Shown: piece after piece, positions 59,872 through 60,471 of the stretch
How positions within the stretch are numbered: the stretch's first letter is position 1
How the letters are laid out: every line of letters starts with the position of its first letter
Origin: Elusimicrobiota bacterium
GTDB taxonomy: Bacteria > Elusimicrobiota > Elusimicrobia > UBA1565 > UBA9628
Assembly: GCA_003151975.1 (NCBI GenBank)
Contig: PLZD01000055.1
Span: forward strand, 1-60,471
Direction of reading: 5' to 3'
Length of the DNA: 60,471 nucleotides
Position numbers and translations under genes: made by a program
The notes under the pieces: generated by a model
What the model was told of the DNA's origin: nothing
The model's database searches: none
The model's input: the letters and a program-made list of their open reading frames with translations, nothing else

Positions 59872-60471
59872 CCGAAGGGAATAAAGCGATCGCGAAAGAC
59901 GAGTCGTTCCTCACCGCGCAGGACGTTTACCTTTTCAACGAAGGCACCAACGCGCGCATTTTCGACAAGCTGGGCGCGCATCTGATGACGCGCGACGGCG
60001 TGGCCGGCACGCACTTCGCGGTCTGGGCGCCCAACGCCAAGAACGTCTGCGTGATGGGCGACTTCAACGCCTGGAACAATCATAAGCACCACCTGCGCGG
60101 CTCGGACTCGGGCATCTGGCAAGGCTTCGTGCCGGGCGTCAAGGCCGGGGCGGTTTACAAGTATTTCATCCACTCGCATACGGGCGCTAAACTCGAGAAA
60201 GCCGATCCCGTCGGCTTCCGTCATGAGGAGCCGCCCAAGTCGGCGTCGGTCGTTTGGGAGCTCGACTATGCGTGGAACGACGGAAAATGGATGCAGGAGC
60301 GGCGCAGCAAGAACTCCCATGGCGCGCCCATCTCGGTCTACGAGGTCCATCTGGGCTCCTGGCGTCGCGTCCCAGAGGAAGACAACCGCTCGCTCAGCTA
60401 CCGCGAGCTCGCGCACCGCCTTTCCGAATACTGCGTCAAGCTCGGTTTCACCCACGTCGAACTGCTGCCCA
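59868..60471 (+). CDS. glgB: 1,4-alpha-glucan branching enzyme, partial (cut by window end)
   Basis: The first 201 residues of GlgB. ATG 59868 overlaps the malQ stop (ATGA). The N-terminal tail leads into a CBM48 domain (GTHFAVWAPNAKNVCVMGDFNAWN, then GIWQGFVPG and YKYFIHS), followed by the start of the GH13 barrel (PISVYEVHLGSWRR, LGFTHVELLP). It adds alpha-1,6 branches to glycogen. Catalytic residues lie beyond the window edge. Confidence 0.92.
   Translation, partial: MTEGNKAIAKDESFLTAQDVYLFNEGTNARIFDKLGAHLMTRDGVAGTHFAVWAPNAKNVCVMGDFNAWNNHKHHLRGSDSGIWQGFVPGVKAGAVYKYFIHSHTGAKLEKADPVGFRHEEPPKSASVVWELDYAWNDGKWMQERRSKNSHGAPISVYEVHLGSWRRVPEEDNRSLSYRELAHRLSEYCVKLGFTHVELLP

Noticed and set aside
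1-60471. tRNA or rRNA genes
   Set aside because: Gaps between genes are short, and no cloverleaf with the conserved T-loop pattern was recognised by eye. A tRNAscan-type run would settle it.

Overview
This is a GC-rich bacterial chromosomal window with very dense gene packing. It encodes many Lol-type lipoproteins, Lgt, FlgO/FlgP/FlgT-like envelope proteins and a periplasmic peptidoglycan amidase, all pointing to a diderm (Gram-negative) cell. The gene mix would fit Elusimicrobiota or a similar deep-branching diderm phylum, but this is inference; the window has no rRNA or other decisive marker gene.

Layout. 1-3.6 kb is an accessory segment: an integron-type integrase with an extra N-terminal domain, a HigB/HigA-like toxin-antitoxin pair, a SpoVG-like gene and a DUF4160/DUF2442 pair. 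A 40-bp promoter-like module recurs three times here. 3.6-13 kb holds an unknown lipoprotein, a DedA protein, an NCS2-type permease, a membrane glycosyltransferase, a NupC-type nucleoside transporter and an STT3-like oligosaccharyltransferase. 13.0-33.2 kb is the centrepiece: one about 20-kb head-to-tail operon reading pfaD-like, pfaA-like, DUF4384 lipoprotein, pfaC-like, oleA, oleB, oleC, oleD. 33.2-40.8 kb holds lgt, a diiron-type protein, a transmembrane Ser/Thr kinase with TPRs, pyruvate phosphate dikinase and a response regulator. 40.8-43.3 kb is a GEMM-I riboswitch with an overlapping terminator, followed by FlgO/FlgP/FlgT-like genes. 43.3-60.5 kb is a mixed housekeeping and envelope region: amidase, FKBP, RNase HI, a CDP-alcohol phosphotransferase, CLC, a DUF1338 enzyme, a PLD-family protein, RNase R, a glycosyltransferase, a LivK-like protein, malQ, and glgB cut by the window end.

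Main interpretation. The operon physically joins a polyunsaturated fatty acid (PUFA)-type synthase to the OleABCD head-to-head condensation pathway. In Shewanella, Pfa-derived acyl chains are known to be joined by Ole enzymes into a long polyunsaturated hydrocarbon, but the two loci there are separate. Here every junction is overlapping or nearly so, no thioesterase or acyltransferase release domain is visible, and OleA keeps its full catalytic set. The simplest reading is a dedicated factory in which OleA takes the Pfa product and OleBCD turn it into a long polyunsaturated alkene (or stop at a ketone or beta-lactone).

A second, window-wide signal is that about 20 first-in-operon genes have a TATAAT-like hexamer ending only 4-9 nt before the start codon. 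This predicts widespread leaderless transcription and was used here to choose several starts. Two very short leaderless ORFs sit directly in front of larger genes and may deliver ribosomes to them. The big operon and the riboswitch operon, by contrast, have true 5' leaders.
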